Source: Aliivibrio fischeri
GTDB taxonomy: Bacteria; Pseudomonadota; Gammaproteobacteria; Enterobacterales; Vibrionaceae
Length of the DNA stretch: 64,000 bases
Assembly (NCBI RefSeq): GCF_009727955.1
Contig: NZ_WOBR01000002.1
Span: 186,001-250,000 of the forward strand
Reading direction: 5' to 3'
The position numbers were made by a program, and so were the translations under genes. Below, piece by piece: positions 10,526-19,607 of the stretch. Positions within the stretch are counted from its first letter, which is position 1; the number at the start of each line of letters is the position of its first letter. Below the pieces are notes generated by a model that saw nothing but the letters and a program-made list of their open reading frames with translations, made no database searches and was not told the DNA's origin.

Positions 10526-10573
10526 TTTATCCATATCAATTTTTATTACAAAAGCTCACATAGAATAGAGAAC
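10526..10573 (+). promoter_or_regulatory. FNR-type class II promoter of frdABCD
   Basis: The dyad TTTAT-CCAT-ATCAA (10526-10539) matches the FNR consensus TTGAT-N4-ATCAA with one mismatch. A TAGAAT -10 element lies at 10561-10566. This puts the dyad centre about 41 bases before the expected start point near 10573, the class II FNR geometry. The untranslated leader to the GTG at 10689 would be about 115 bases. The sites are seen directly; FNR control is inferred and agrees with known anaerobic control of frd. Confidence 0.65.
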
Positions 10574-10688
10574 AGAATTTTTAAGTTATTATTTGCTCTT
10601 TTTTGTCATATGAGCAGGTTAGATTCTCATAATTAGTCACAATTACGTGATTAGTTTAATTTTTTATCTTTTATCCCGGAGGATAACT

Positions 10689-12494
10689 GTGAAGACTATA
10701 ACCACAGATATCGCAGTAATCGGCGCGGGCGGTGCAGGTTTACGTACTGCCATTGCAGCTGCAGAAGCTAACCCAGAGCTGGAGATTGCTCTGATTTCAA
10801 AAGTATACCCAATGCGTTCACATACAGTGGCTGCAGAAGGTGGTTCCGCTGCCGTGACCAAGGAAGAAGATACACTAGACAATCACTTCAACGATACTGT
10901 TGGCGGTGGTGATTGGCTGTGTGAACAGGATGTTGTTGAGTACTTTGTAGAAAATGCATACCGTGAAATGACCCAATTAGAACAATGGGGTTGTCCATGG
11001 AGCCGTAAAGAAAATGGTGAAGTTAACGTTCGCCGTTTTGGTGGTATGAAAGTTGAACGTACATGGTTTGCTGCGGATAAGACCGGCTTCCACATGCTTC
11101 ACACTCTATTCCAAACATCAATGAAATACCCTCAAATCAACCGTTTTGATGAGTACTTCGTTGTTGACCTTCTTGTGGAAGAAGGCCAAGTTCAAGGTCT
11201 AATTGCTATTCATATGGCAGAAGGCGAACTTATTTGTATTAAAGCAAAATCTGTTGTTCTTGCAACGGGTGGCGCAGGTCGTGTTTACCACTGTAATACC
11301 AATGGCGGTATCGTTACTGGTGATGGTATGGCTATGGCATTCCGTCACGGTGTTCCACTACGTGATATGGAATTCGTACAATACCACCCAACAGGCTTAC
11401 CTGGTACTGGTATCCTGATGACTGAAGGTTGTCGTGGTGAAGGCGGTATCATCGTAAACAAAAATGGTTACCGTTACCTACAAGATTACGGCATGGGTCC
11501 TGAGACTCCTGTTGGCGAGCCAAAGAACAAATATATGGAACTGGGTCCTCGTGACAAAGTATCTCAAGCGTTCTGGCATGAGCAGCAAAAAGGCAACACA
11601 ATTAAACACCCTCTAGGTGATGTTGTGCATCTAGATCTTCGTCACCTTGGTGAAGAATATCTACATGAGCGTCTACCATTTATCTGTGAATTAGCAAAAG
11701 CATACGTAAACGTTGATCCAGCTAAAGAGCCAATCCCAATCCGTCCAACGGTTCACTACACTATGGGTGGTATCGAAACGGATAAGAACAATGAAACAAG
11801 CATCAAAGGTCTATTTGCTGTTGGTGAATGTTCTTCTGTTGGTCTTCACGGTGCAAACCGTCTAGGTTCAAACTCTCTAGCTGAGCTAGTTGTATTTGGT
11901 CGCCTTGCTGGTGAAAAAGCCGCTGAACGTGCAGCTGAATTCACTTCTTGGAATGACGAATCAATCCAGAAACAAATTACTGAAGTTCAAGCTCGCATTG
12001 ATGCGCTAATGGCGCAAGAAGGTGACGAAAACTGGGCAACTATCCGTACTGAAATGGGTCACTCTATGGAAGCGGGTTGTGGTATCTATCGTAAAGAGCA
12101 TGAAATGCAAGATACGATTGATAAGCTGGCTGAACTAAAAGAGCGTTACAAGAAAATCAGCATCAAAGATAAAGGTAAAGTGTTCAACACTGACCTTCTA
12201 TACGCTATCGAAGTTGGTTACGGTCTTGAAGTTGCAGAAGCAATGGCTCACTCAGCGATTCTACGTAAAGAGTCTCGTGGTGCACACCAACGTCTAGATG
12301 AAGGTTGTACAGAGCGTGATGATGAGAACTTCCTAAAACACTCATTAGCGTTCTACAACAAAGATGCAGCGCCTACTATCAAGTACAGCGATGTAACGAT
12401 CACTAAATCACAACCAAAAGCTCGCCTATATGGTGAAGCAGCTGAAAAAGCAGCAGCAGAAGAAGCGGCGAAGAACGCAGAGGAGCACGCATAA
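10689..12494 (+). CDS. frdA: Fumarate reductase flavoprotein subunit
   Basis: Catalytic FAD subunit of quinol:fumarate reductase, reducing fumarate to succinate in anaerobic respiration. The GTG start at 10689 is chosen because GGAGG (10678-10682) lies 6 bases upstream, the product is 601 residues like E. coli FrdA, and it begins [19 protein letters not shown]. An upstream in-frame start at 10647 would add an unrelated leader. Motifs include the dinucleotide fold GAGGAG, the flavinylation segment SHTVAAEGG (covalent FAD on His) and the [13 protein letters not shown] signature. Its TAA overlaps the ATG of frdB (TAATG). Confidence 0.97.
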   Translation: MKTITTDIAVIGAGGAGLRTAIAAAEANPELEIALISKVYPMRSHTVAAEGGSAAVTKEEDTLDNHFNDTVGGGDWLCEQDVVEYFVENAYREMTQLEQWGCPWSRKENGEVNVRRFGGMKVERTWFAADKTGFHMLHTLFQTSMKYPQINRFDEYFVVDLLVEEGQVQGLIAIHMAEGELICIKAKSVVLATGGAGRVYHCNTNGGIVTGDGMAMAFRHGVPLRDMEFVQYHPTGLPGTGILMTEGCRGEGGIIVNKNGYRYLQDYGMGPETPVGEPKNKYMELGPRDKVSQAFWHEQQKGNTIKHPLGDVVHLDLRHLGEEYLHERLPFICELAKAYVNVDPAKEPIPIRPTVHYTMGGIETDKNNETSIKGLFAVGECSSVGLHGANRLGSNSLAELVVFGRLAGEKAAERAAEFTSWNDESIQKQITEVQARIDALMAQEGDENWATIRTEMGHSMEAGCGIYRKEHEMQDTIDKLAELKERYKKISIKDKGKVFNTDLLYAIEVGYGLEVAEAMAHSAILRKESRGAHQRLDEGCTERDDENFLKHSLAFYNKDAAPTIKYSDVTITKSQPKARLYGEAAEKAAAEEAAKNAEEHA

Positions 12495-13237
12495 TGACGG
12501 GTGGCAATCGAATCCAAAAAGTAAGCATCCTGCGTTACGACCCAATGAAAGATGAGAAGCCTTATCTTCAAACGTTTGATGTTCCTTGTGATGAAACAAC
12601 GTCTGTATTAGACGCTATTGGTTACATCAAAGATAACCTAGACAAAGACCTATCTTACCGTTGGTCTTGTCGTATGGCGATCTGTGGTTCTTGTGGCATG
12701 ATGGTAAACAATGTACCAAAACTGGCTTGTAAAGCGTTCTTACGTGATTACCCAGATGGTTTAACATTAGAACCATTAGCTAACTTCCCAATTGAAAAAG
12801 ATTTAATTGTTGATATGACGCCATTCATTGAGCGTTTAGAAGCAATCAAACCTTATATTCTAGGAAATGATCGTACACCTGAACAAGGTCCAAACACTCA
12901 GACTCCTGAGCAAATGGCGAAATACAAACAATTCGCTGGTTGTATCAACTGTGGCCTATGTTATGCAGCATGTCCTCAATTTGGTCTAAACCCTGAGTTC
13001 ATTGGTCCTGCAGCGCTGACTCTTGCACACCGTTATAACCTTGATAGCCGTGATAACGGTTCAGCTGAACGTATGAAGCTAATCAATGGTGACAACGGCG
13101 CATGGGGCTGTACATTTGTTGGTTACTGTTCTGAAGTGTGTCCAAAACACGTTGACCCAGCAGCAGCTGTAAACCAAGGTAAGATCGCATCGTCTCAAGA
13201 CTTTGTTATCGCAATGCTTAAACCTCAGGAGGCATAA
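12494..13237 (+). CDS. frdB: Fumarate reductase iron-sulfur subunit
   Basis: Electron-transfer subunit between the quinol site and FrdA. The 247-residue protein carries three cysteine clusters: the 2Fe-2S ligands in [12 protein letters not shown] with a downstream Cys near residue 77, the 4Fe-4S set [12 protein letters not shown] near 151, and the 3Fe-4S/4Fe-4S set [17 protein letters not shown] near 206. The start overlaps the frdA stop by one base, so translation is probably coupled. frdC follows after 2 bases. Confidence 0.97.
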   Translation: MTGGNRIQKVSILRYDPMKDEKPYLQTFDVPCDETTSVLDAIGYIKDNLDKDLSYRWSCRMAICGSCGMMVNNVPKLACKAFLRDYPDGLTLEPLANFPIEKDLIVDMTPFIERLEAIKPYILGNDRTPEQGPNTQTPEQMAKYKQFAGCINCGLCYAACPQFGLNPEFIGPAALTLAHRYNLDSRDNGSAERMKLINGDNGAWGCTFVGYCSEVCPKHVDPAAAVNQGKIASSQDFVIAMLKPQEA

Positions 13238-13239
13238 GG

Positions 13240-13623
13240 ATGAGCAATCGTAAACCTTACGTTCGCGAAATGACACGTACTTGGTGGAAAGATCACCCTT
13301 TCTACCGCTTCTACATGGTTCGTGAAGCAACGGTTCTACCACTAATTTTCTTTACTATCTGTCTGCTTGTTGGTCTAGGTAGCTTAGTTAAAGGTCCACT
13401 TGCTTGGGCTTCTTGGTTAGATTTCATGGCAAACCCTATCGTGGTTGCTCTGAACATTGTTGCTTTAGCTGGTAGCTTATTCCATGCTCAAACATTCTTT
13501 AGCATGATGCCGCAAGTAATGCCAATTCGTCTTGGTGGTAAAACACTGGATAAAAAAGTGGTTGTTCTTGCACAATGGGCAGCGGTTGCTGCAATCACAT
13601 TACTTGTACTGGTTATCGTTTAA
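13240..13623 (+). CDS. frdC: Fumarate reductase membrane anchor subunit C
   Basis: 127-residue inner-membrane anchor with three hydrophobic helices (about residues 30-50, 65-90 and 105-127). It begins [16 protein letters not shown], matching the FrdC N-terminus, and includes the conserved RFYMVREAT segment. With FrdD it binds quinol and anchors FrdAB. AGGAGGC upstream is its ribosome-binding site. Confidence 0.95.
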   Translation: MSNRKPYVREMTRTWWKDHPFYRFYMVREATVLPLIFFTICLLVGLGSLVKGPLAWASWLDFMANPIVVALNIVALAGSLFHAQTFFSMMPQVMPIRLGGKTLDKKVVVLAQWAAVAAITLLVLVIV

Positions 13624-13634
13624 GGAGAATTATT

Positions 13635-13997
13635 GTGGTAAATCGTAATCCAAAGCGTTCTGACGAACCAGTATGGTGGGGCTTATTTGGTGCTGGCGGC
13701 ACTTGGTTTGCAATGCTAACACCAGTAACTATCTTAGTTCTTGGTATCTTAGTTCCACTTGGTGTGATCGGTCCTGAGTCAATGAACTACCTACGTGTTG
13801 CTGGTTTTGTTACTAGCATCATTGGTGCATTATTTGTTATCGGTTCTATCTCTATGCCAATGTGGCATGCGATGCACCGTCTGCACCACGGTATGCATGA
13901 CCTAAAATTCCACACAGGTACTGCGGGTAAAATCGCATGTTACGCAGCTGCTGCACTAGCAACTGTATTATCTGTTGTGTTTATCTTCATGATCTAA
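13635..13997 (+). CDS. frdD: Fumarate reductase membrane anchor subunit D
   Basis: 120-residue membrane anchor with three helices, last gene of frdABCD. The GTG at 13635 is chosen because AGGAG lies just upstream and the product ([22 protein letters not shown]) matches E. coli FrdD in start and length. A longer reading from 13575 would run back into frdC. The conserved [11 protein letters not shown] loop is present. A terminator follows at 14015. Confidence 0.95.
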   Translation: MVNRNPKRSDEPVWWGLFGAGGTWFAMLTPVTILVLGILVPLGVIGPESMNYLRVAGFVTSIIGALFVIGSISMPMWHAMHRLHHGMHDLKFHTGTAGKIACYAAAALATVLSVVFIFMI

Positions 13998-14014
13998 TCA
14001 TCATCTAGATACTG

Positions 14015-14046
14015 AAAAAAGGTTGGCTTTATGCCAACCTTTTTTG
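14015..14046 (+). terminator. Rho-independent terminator of frdABCD
   Basis: Stem AAAAAAGGTTGGC / GCCAACCTTTTTT with a 4-base loop, 17 bases after the frdD stop. Confidence 0.9.
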
Positions 14047-14066
14047 TATCTGCTATGTAATAAATA

Positions 14067-14228
14067 ATACCATTCTGGATAAGTAGTTGTTCAGATAATT
14101 GCGTAGGGAGAATAGATTACAGCAAGGCATAAATTACAGTAACTGGTTAATCTAATTACAAAATTTATAACGCTGATATAATCGATTTTAACAAGCAAGA
14201 ATGATCAAATACTTATGTAGATTGGTAT
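14067..14228. repeat. MITE-like element with 19-base terminal inverted repeats
   Basis: A 162-base non-coding segment is bounded by ATACCATTCTGGATAAGTA (14067-14085) and, inverted, ATACCAATCTACATAAGTA (14210-14228), matching at 16 of 19 positions. It has no open reading frame of note and sits in the gap between two terminators (frdD and efp), a typical MITE position. Related ATACCAAT ends occur in the palindrome at 46013-46049. No clear target duplication was identified. Confidence 0.6.
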
Positions 14229-14231
14229 AAT

Positions 14232-14260
14232 AAAAAAAGGCCACCGAAGTGACCTTTATC
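14232..14260 (-). terminator. Rho-independent terminator of efp
   Basis: Read leftward, the stem AAAGGTCAC / GTGGCCTTT (one G-T pair) with a 4-base loop is followed by a run of T residues, 33 bases beyond the efp stop. Confidence 0.8.
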
Positions 14261-14292
14261 ATTAATTGCAGCTCAATCTAATCTAGATCGAA

Positions 14293-14859
14293 TTACTTCA
14301 CACGACCAACGTATTCGCCAGTACGTGTATCAACTTTAACTACTTCACCAATAGCGATGAATAGTGGAACACGAACTACTGCACCAGTAGATAATGTTGC
14401 TGGTTTACCACCAGTACCTTGAGTATCACCTTTTAGACCAGGGTCTGTTTCAGTTACTTCAAGTTCAACAAAATTTGGTGGTGTCACTGTAATTGGATTA
14501 TCATTCCAAAGAGTCAGTGTACAAGTATCGTTTTCTACTAGCCATTTAGCAGCATCACCAACTGCTTTAACATCAGCTGCGATTTGCTCAAAGCTTACGC
14601 TATTCATGAAGTGATAGAATTCACCATCGCTGTATAGGTAGTCAAGATCAACATCTACTACATCAGCTAGTTCAAAACTTTCACCTGATTTAAATGTTTT
14701 TTCTAGTGTTTTACCAGAAAGCAATCGACGAAGTTTTACACGGTTGAATGCTTGACCTTTACCTGGCTTAACATATTCGTTTTCGATAATTGAGCATGGC
14801 TCATTATCTAACATAAATTTCAAACCGCCTTTGAATTCATTGGTACTTACTGACGCCAT
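14293..14859 (-). CDS. efp: Translation elongation factor P
   Basis: Three-domain tRNA mimic that rescues ribosomes stalled at polyproline. The 188-residue protein has the modification loop VKPGKGQA with Lys34 as the site of beta-lysylation, and the C-terminal signature TGEYVGRVK. It is divergent from epmB with only 32 bases between the starts, so the two share a control region. EpmA (9307) and EpmB (14892), needed for its modification, are in this window. Confidence 0.97.
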   Translation of the reverse strand: MASVSTNEFKGGLKFMLDNEPCSIIENEYVKPGKGQAFNRVKLRRLLSGKTLEKTFKSGESFELADVVDVDLDYLYSDGEFYHFMNSVSFEQIAADVKAVGDAAKWLVENDTCTLTLWNDNPITVTPPNFVELEVTETDPGLKGDTQGTGGKPATLSTGAVVRVPLFIAIGEVVKVDTRTGEYVGRVK

Positions 14860-14891
14860 GATTTCCTCTTAACATCGTTGAGTTATAAATA

Positions 14892-15914
14892 ATGTCACAC
14901 ATAATAACCCGAAATGACGCTCCTGTTGAGCAAAACTGGCTCAAAGAACTAGCGAATGCGATCTCTAACCCTCATCAACTACTTTCAACACTAGGTATTG
15001 ATAGCACTCCGTGGGAAAAAGGATTGGAAGCGAAAAAGTTATTTGCGTTACGTGTGCCGACAAGTTTTGTCGATAGAATGGAATTTGGCAACCCTTTTGA
15101 TCCTTTATTACGCCAAGTATTGCCTTTAGATCAAGAATTCGAGGTACATGAGGGATATTCGAACGACCCTTTAGAAGAACAAGACAACGAGCAACCGGGA
15201 TTATTGCATAAATACAAAAACCGAGTTCTACTGATTGTGAAAGGAGGTTGTGCCGTTAATTGTCGTTATTGCTTCCGTCGTCACTTTCCATATCAAGACA
15301 ACAAAGGCAGCAAAACCGTTTGGCAAGAATCCATTGATTATATAGCCGACCATCCAGAAATAAATGAAGTTATTTTCTCTGGAGGTGATCCTTTAATGGC
15401 AAAAGATCATGAGCTTCAATGGTTAATTGAGCATATTGAAGCGATTCCACACATCAAGCGCCTCCGTATCCACTCTCGTTTACCAGTAGTAATACCAAAC
15501 CGTATTACTGATACACTTTGTCAGCTATTTAAAAAAACACGCTTACAAATCATTCTAGTAACTCATATCAACCATGCTAATGAAATTAATCAAGATCTCA
15601 TCAGCAGTATGCAAAAACTGAAACTTGCTCATGTCACTCTATTAAACCAAAGCGTGTTATTAAAAGGCGTTAATGATAATGCAGATACATTAACTCAATT
15701 AAGTGAAGCATTATTTGATGCAGGTATTTTGCCTTATTACCTTCATGTATTAGATAAAGTCCAAGGGGCTGCTCATTTCTTTATTTCAGATGAGAGAGCT
15801 AAACAGTTAATGAGTGAACTGATAGAAAATGTTTCTGGTTACCTTGTACCTACATTAGCTAGAGAGATTGGTGGTAGAAAAAGCAAAACACCTCTCGACT
15901 TATATTTGGAATAA
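14892..15914 (+). CDS. epmB: EF-P beta-lysylation protein EpmB (lysine 2,3-aminomutase family)
   Basis: Radical SAM and PLP enzyme converting (S)-alpha-lysine to (R)-beta-lysine for EF-P modification. The 340-residue protein has the radical SAM motif CAVNCRYCF near residue 120 (CxxxCxxC) and the GGDPL motif near 165. It lacks the C-terminal extension of clostridial lysine aminomutases, as expected for EpmB. Divergent from efp. Confidence 0.95.
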   Translation: MSHIITRNDAPVEQNWLKELANAISNPHQLLSTLGIDSTPWEKGLEAKKLFALRVPTSFVDRMEFGNPFDPLLRQVLPLDQEFEVHEGYSNDPLEEQDNEQPGLLHKYKNRVLLIVKGGCAVNCRYCFRRHFPYQDNKGSKTVWQESIDYIADHPEINEVIFSGGDPLMAKDHELQWLIEHIEAIPHIKRLRIHSRLPVVIPNRITDTLCQLFKKTRLQIILVTHINHANEINQDLISSMQKLKLAHVTLLNQSVLLKGVNDNADTLTQLSEALFDAGILPYYLHVLDKVQGAAHFFISDERAKQLMSELIENVSGYLVPTLAREIGGRKSKTPLDLYLE

Positions 15915-15924
15915 TTACAAGCAT

Positions 15925-15955
15925 AAAAAAACCGAAGCACTCGCTTCGGTTTTTT
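15925..15955. terminator. Bidirectional terminator between epmB and pfkA
   Basis: Stem AAACCGAAGC / GCTTCGGTTT with a short loop and T/A runs on both sides, lying between two convergent genes. Confidence 0.88.
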
Positions 15956-15977
15956 GTATCTAGAATTCAATTCTAAA

Positions 15978-16940
15978 TTAGAATAACTCTTCAGCTACTT
16001 TGTATAGCTCAAGTTTTTCTGGACGACGCATGTTTTCAATTGCATCAATGATATCGTGGTGAACAAGTTGTTCATTTTGAATACCAACACAACGGCCACC
16101 GTGACCATCGATTAACAATTTAACACCGTAGTTACCCATGCGAGAAGCTAGGATACGGTCGAATGCACCCGGTTGCCCACCACGTTGAATGTGACCAAGA
16201 ACCGTTGCACGAGTTTCACGACCTGTTTCAGCTTCGATTTCTTTTGCAAGTTGGTTAACATCAGTCATCAGTTCAGTAATCGCGATGATTGCGTGCTTTT
16301 TACCTTTCGCAATACCATCTTGGATATTTTGAATTAGCGCTTCTTTGTTTAAACCTGTTTCAGGAGTAATAACATACTCACAACCACCAGCAATTGCAGA
16401 CATAAGAGTTAAGTCACCACAGTGACGCCCCATAACTTCTACAATAGAAATACGTTGGTGAGAAGAAGACGTATCACGTAGACGGTCAATGGCATCAATA
16501 ACAGTGTTTAATGCTGTTAAGTAACCAATTGTGTAGTCAGTACCCGCGATATCATTATCGATTGTGCCAGGAAGACCGATACATGGGTAACCCATTTCAG
16601 TTAATTTCTTCGCACCCATGTAAGAACCGTCACCACCGATAACGATTAGCGCATCAATGTCGTGTTTCTTAAGGTTTTCGATCGCTTTTTCACGAACAGC
16701 TACTTCTTTAAACTCAGGAAAACGTGCTGAACCTAAGAATGTACCGCCGCGGTTGATCATATCAGATACGCTGTGACGCTCTAATTTTTCGATACGATCT
16801 TCAACAAGACCTAAGTAGCCATCATGAATACCAAATACTTCTAGGCCTTCCGTCAATGCTGTACGAACAACACCACGAACTGCCGCATTCATACCCGGCG
16901 CATCGCCACCACTTGTTAAAACACCAATCTTCTTGACCAT
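15978..16940 (-). CDS. pfkA: ATP-dependent 6-phosphofructokinase
   Basis: Glycolytic enzyme phosphorylating fructose 6-phosphate; cytoplasmic tetramer. The 320-residue protein has the expected motifs: [15 protein letters not shown] at the N-terminus, GGDGSYMGA near residue 103, TIDNDI (catalytic Asp) near 126 and MGRHCGDL near 170. Length and sequence match the short bacterial allosteric Pfk-I type. Confidence 0.97.
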   Translation of the reverse strand: MVKKIGVLTSGGDAPGMNAAVRGVVRTALTEGLEVFGIHDGYLGLVEDRIEKLERHSVSDMINRGGTFLGSARFPEFKEVAVREKAIENLKKHDIDALIVIGGDGSYMGAKKLTEMGYPCIGLPGTIDNDIAGTDYTIGYLTALNTVIDAIDRLRDTSSSHQRISIVEVMGRHCGDLTLMSAIAGGCEYVITPETGLNKEALIQNIQDGIAKGKKHAIIAITELMTDVNQLAKEIEAETGRETRATVLGHIQRGGQPGAFDRILASRMGNYGVKLLIDGHGGRCVGIQNEQLVHHDIIDAIENMRRPEKLELYKVAEELF

Positions 16941-17159
16941 GGTTACCCTCTAAATATGGTTGGGAATTTCAATTTCAATTTTGAACACAGCAAGCAAACT
17001 CCCTAATCTGCTCACCATTAATAATCTGTAATTTTTTTTCTTATGTAAGAGTATTACCAGTTTACTGAAAAAGTTCGTTGATTCACATCAGAATCAATCA
17101 TGACAATTTTATTTTTCTGTTACCAAAAAACAAAAAACGCTAATAATACTACCAAACAC

Positions 17160-18065
17160 TTAACTAAACTGTTGTTGTTCTCTGTCTGAGTCTAGCACAA
17201 CTGATAATGGGTCTTGATGAATTATGATATCAGAATGCGGGAACACAGATAAAAGCTCATCTTCCACCGCATCTGCAATCTTATGCGCTTGAACTAAAGG
17301 CATTTGATCTGGCAGCTCTAAATGTAGTTGAATAAATCGAGTAGGGCCAGCTAAGCGAGTACGTAAATCATGAATCCCCTTCACTCCTTCAACTCGACAA
17401 CACGCTTCCCTTATTTGTTCTAACTCTTCTTCTGGTAATTGTCTATCAAGCAACAATTGAATCGCTTCATAAGCCATTTTAAACGCACTTACTAATATAT
17501 ACGCACCAATTACCAAGGCAAAAATAGCATCGGCTTGATGCCAACCGTACCAACTCAACGCCAGCGCCAACATAATAGCCGCATTCATAAATAAATCGGT
17601 TTTATAATGCAGAGAGTCCGCGGCAATCGCTTGGCTTCCCGTTTGCTTCACGACCCACTGTTGAACCAACACAAGTCCAAAAGTTAAAACGATAGCAAAA
17701 CCACTAACGTAAACACCTAATTCAGGTGCAATCACATCTTGAGGACGGAAAAAACGCTCAACACCATTCAATAATAAGAAACAAGCAGAGCCAGAAATAA
17801 ACATAGCTTGAGCCAATGCAGCAAGAGATTCGGCCTTACCATGTCCAAATCGATGCTCTTCATCTGGTGGCTGAAGTGCATAGCGCACAACCAATAAATT
17901 CGTAATAGATGCGCCCATATCAAGCAATGAATCAACGAGGGAAGCCAGTAAGCTCACTGAGCCCGTTACCCACCAAGTTCCTAATTTAAATAACATTAAA
18001 ACCGTTGCCACTATGGTTGCAAGCCATGCAGCCATCGTTACTAAAGAGGCGTATTTCTGAGTCAT
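17160..18065 (-). CDS. fieF: Cation-efflux pump FieF (CDF family)
   Basis: Proton-coupled Zn2+/Fe2+ exporter of the inner membrane. The 301-residue protein has six helices and a cytoplasmic ferredoxin-like domain. The transport-site residues appear as [10 protein letters not shown] in helix 2 and HYKTDLFMN in helix 5. Cytoplasmic metal-site histidines are visible near HEL/HIDL-like segments at the C-terminus. fieF beside cpxP-cpxRA and pfkA is the E. coli arrangement. Confidence 0.93.
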   Translation of the reverse strand: MTQKYASLVTMAAWLATIVATVLMLFKLGTWWVTGSVSLLASLVDSLLDMGASITNLLVVRYALQPPDEEHRFGHGKAESLAALAQAMFISGSACFLLLNGVERFFRPQDVIAPELGVYVSGFAIVLTFGLVLVQQWVVKQTGSQAIAADSLHYKTDLFMNAAIMLALALSWYGWHQADAIFALVIGAYILVSAFKMAYEAIQLLLDRQLPEEELEQIREACCRVEGVKGIHDLRTRLAGPTRFIQLHLELPDQMPLVQAHKIADAVEDELLSVFPHSDIIIHQDPLSVVLDSDREQQQFS

Positions 18066-18164
18066 GTTTTTTCCATTGCTTAAAAATCAATCCCTAGTAT
18101 AAAGATTTAATCTCAAAATCGTAATTCCATTTTTTAATATATTTACAACAATATTGGCATAAAC

Positions 18165-18206
18165 AAAAAAACGAGCCCTTACTTTCATAAGGACTCGTTT
18201 TATTTT
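18165..18206 (-). terminator. Rho-independent terminator of cpxP
   Basis: Stem AACGAGTCCTT / AAGGGCTCGTT (one G-T pair) followed leftward by a T run, 18 bases past the cpxP stop. A/T runs on both sides suggest it could also act in the other direction. Confidence 0.8.
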
Positions 18207-18223
18207 TATTCGACTAAAGCGAA

Positions 18224-18715
18224 TTAATGTGCGCAATCAGCAATATATTTGTCTTGATTTGCTTTAAATTCTACTTTTTGCTCAGGCGTTAAAATGTTCA
18301 TCATTTCGTGACGTTTTTTCATCATTTCAACACGACGGTCAATCTGGCGTTGTGACATTTTTTCAGCTAAATCACGTACTGCTTGCTCATCAAAGTTATC
18401 CGCTAGGATTAAGTCCTGCATAGCTTGGTGATCGGCTTTCATTTCAGCAGTTGGTTGGCGGTGCTCGCCTCTTTTCGCTTTATGTTCAGCTTTACGCTCA
18501 TCACGCATTTTCTCAAATTTTGCTTTCTGCTCATCGGTTAGATCAAGATCTTTAAATGCTTTTTTATTGGCTTTCATCATGCACTTACCACCGTGCATTC
18601 CTTCACCTTTCATTCCACCATCATGATGACCGCCACCAAAAGCAAATGCCGATGTTGACGCTAAAGAAAGAGGAAGAACGACTGCGCCTAAAACCATTTT
18701 TTTCATCATATTCAT
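18224..18715 (-). CDS. cpxP: Periplasmic CpxP/Spy-family chaperone-regulator
   Basis: 163-residue periplasmic protein with a signal peptide (about residues 1-25, cleaved after SAFA), a His/Gly/Met-rich segment (FGGGHHDGG and KGEGMHGGKCMM) and a helical body with two LTxxQ motifs (LTDEQ near 59, LTPEQ near 147). In E. coli CpxP inhibits the sensor CpxA and delivers misfolded proteins to DegP. The position divergent from cpxRA, with a CpxR box between, supports cpxP rather than spy. The metal-binding-looking N-terminus next to fieF is suggestive only. Confidence 0.88.
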   Translation of the reverse strand: MNMMKKMVLGAVVLPLSLASTSAFAFGGGHHDGGMKGEGMHGGKCMMKANKKAFKDLDLTDEQKAKFEKMRDERKAEHKAKRGEHRQPTAEMKADHQAMQDLILADNFDEQAVRDLAEKMSQRQIDRRVEMMKKRHEMMNILTPEQKVEFKANQDKYIADCAH

Positions 18716-18800
18716 TGTATTATCTCCGTTGAAGAAATCTTATTGTATGGGTACAACAACTCTGCGTTGTTTGGTATGAGGTAAGAATAGCTCAGTCAAC

Positions 18801-18836
18801 GTAAATGAGTGTATTTTGAGCGTAAAGCAACGTAAA
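18801..18836. promoter_or_regulatory. CpxR operator between cpxP and cpxR
   Basis: The direct repeat GTAAA-GCAAC-GTAAA (18822-18836) is a perfect CpxR box (GTAAA-N5-GTAAA). A second, weaker copy, GTAAA-TGAGT-GTATT, lies at 18801-18815, about two helical turns away. It lies between the divergent cpxP and cpxRA genes, matching known autoregulation. Confidence 0.8.
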
Positions 18837-18920
18837 GGTTATTTTGAAGGTTGGTATTCCTTCGTTTATTTGGCGATACTATCATTACCAAATGGTTGGT
18901 AAGAAAGTGAGTAGATAAGA

Positions 18921-19604
18921 ATGGCAAAGATTTTATTAGTTGATGATGATATTGAACTGACAGCTCTGTTAAAAGATATCTTAAGTTTAGAAGGCTATAA
19001 CGTAATAGAAGCTAATAATGGCATTGAGGGTTTAGCTGCAATAACCGATGATCTTGACCTTATTTTGCTTGATATCATGATGCCTAAAATGAATGGTATG
19101 GATATGCTCCGTAAATTACGAGAGACAAATGAAACGCCTGTTCTTATGCTCACAGCCAAAGGTGAAGAGATTGATCGTGTGATTGGTCTTGAGCTTGGTG
19201 CAGATGATTACTTACCAAAACCATTTAGCGACAGAGAATTACTTGCTCGAATTCGTGCAATCCTACGACGCACTCAAGGCAAAACCAAAGAAAATAATAG
19301 CAGTAGTATCAAATACCAAGATATTGAGCTCTTTGTTGGTAAACAAGAAGCCTATCGCAATGGTGAACTAATGGAGCTAACAGGAACAGAATTCGGTCTA
19401 TTATCCCAATTCATTCAGAAGCCAGGTGAAATCATATCTAAAGAAGATCTCAGCTTAGAAGTGCTAGGCAAACGCCTTGCGCCATTTGATCGTGCTATTG
19501 ATATGCACGTGTCTAATTTACGCAAAAAATTACCGCCATTATCAGAAGGAAAACCTCGAATTAAAACATTACGAGGCCGCGGCTATTTATTTGTAGAGGA
19601 GTAA
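18921..19604 (+). CDS. cpxR: Envelope-stress response regulator CpxR
   Basis: OmpR-family response regulator. The 227-residue protein has a receiver domain (acidic pair VDDDIE, phospho-Asp in LLDIMMP near residue 51, switch Thr in MLTAKG, Lys in LPKPFSD) and a winged-helix DNA-binding domain (about 130-226, ending GRGYLFVEE). cpxA starts 4 bases after the stop. Confidence 0.95.
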   Translation: MAKILLVDDDIELTALLKDILSLEGYNVIEANNGIEGLAAITDDLDLILLDIMMPKMNGMDMLRKLRETNETPVLMLTAKGEEIDRVIGLELGADDYLPKPFSDRELLARIRAILRRTQGKTKENNSSSIKYQDIELFVGKQEAYRNGELMELTGTEFGLLSQFIQKPGEIISKEDLSLEVLGKRLAPFDRAIDMHVSNLRKKLPPLSEGKPRIKTLRGRGYLFVEE

Positions 19605-19607
19605 TCG

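Noticed and set aside
10647-10688. Upstream in-frame extension of frdA
   Set aside because: The GTG at 10689 has a strong GGAGG site and matches FrdA length; the extension is unsupported.
13575-13634. Extended frdD reading beginning inside frdC
   Set aside because: The GTG at 13635 has its own AGGAG and gives the usual N-terminus.
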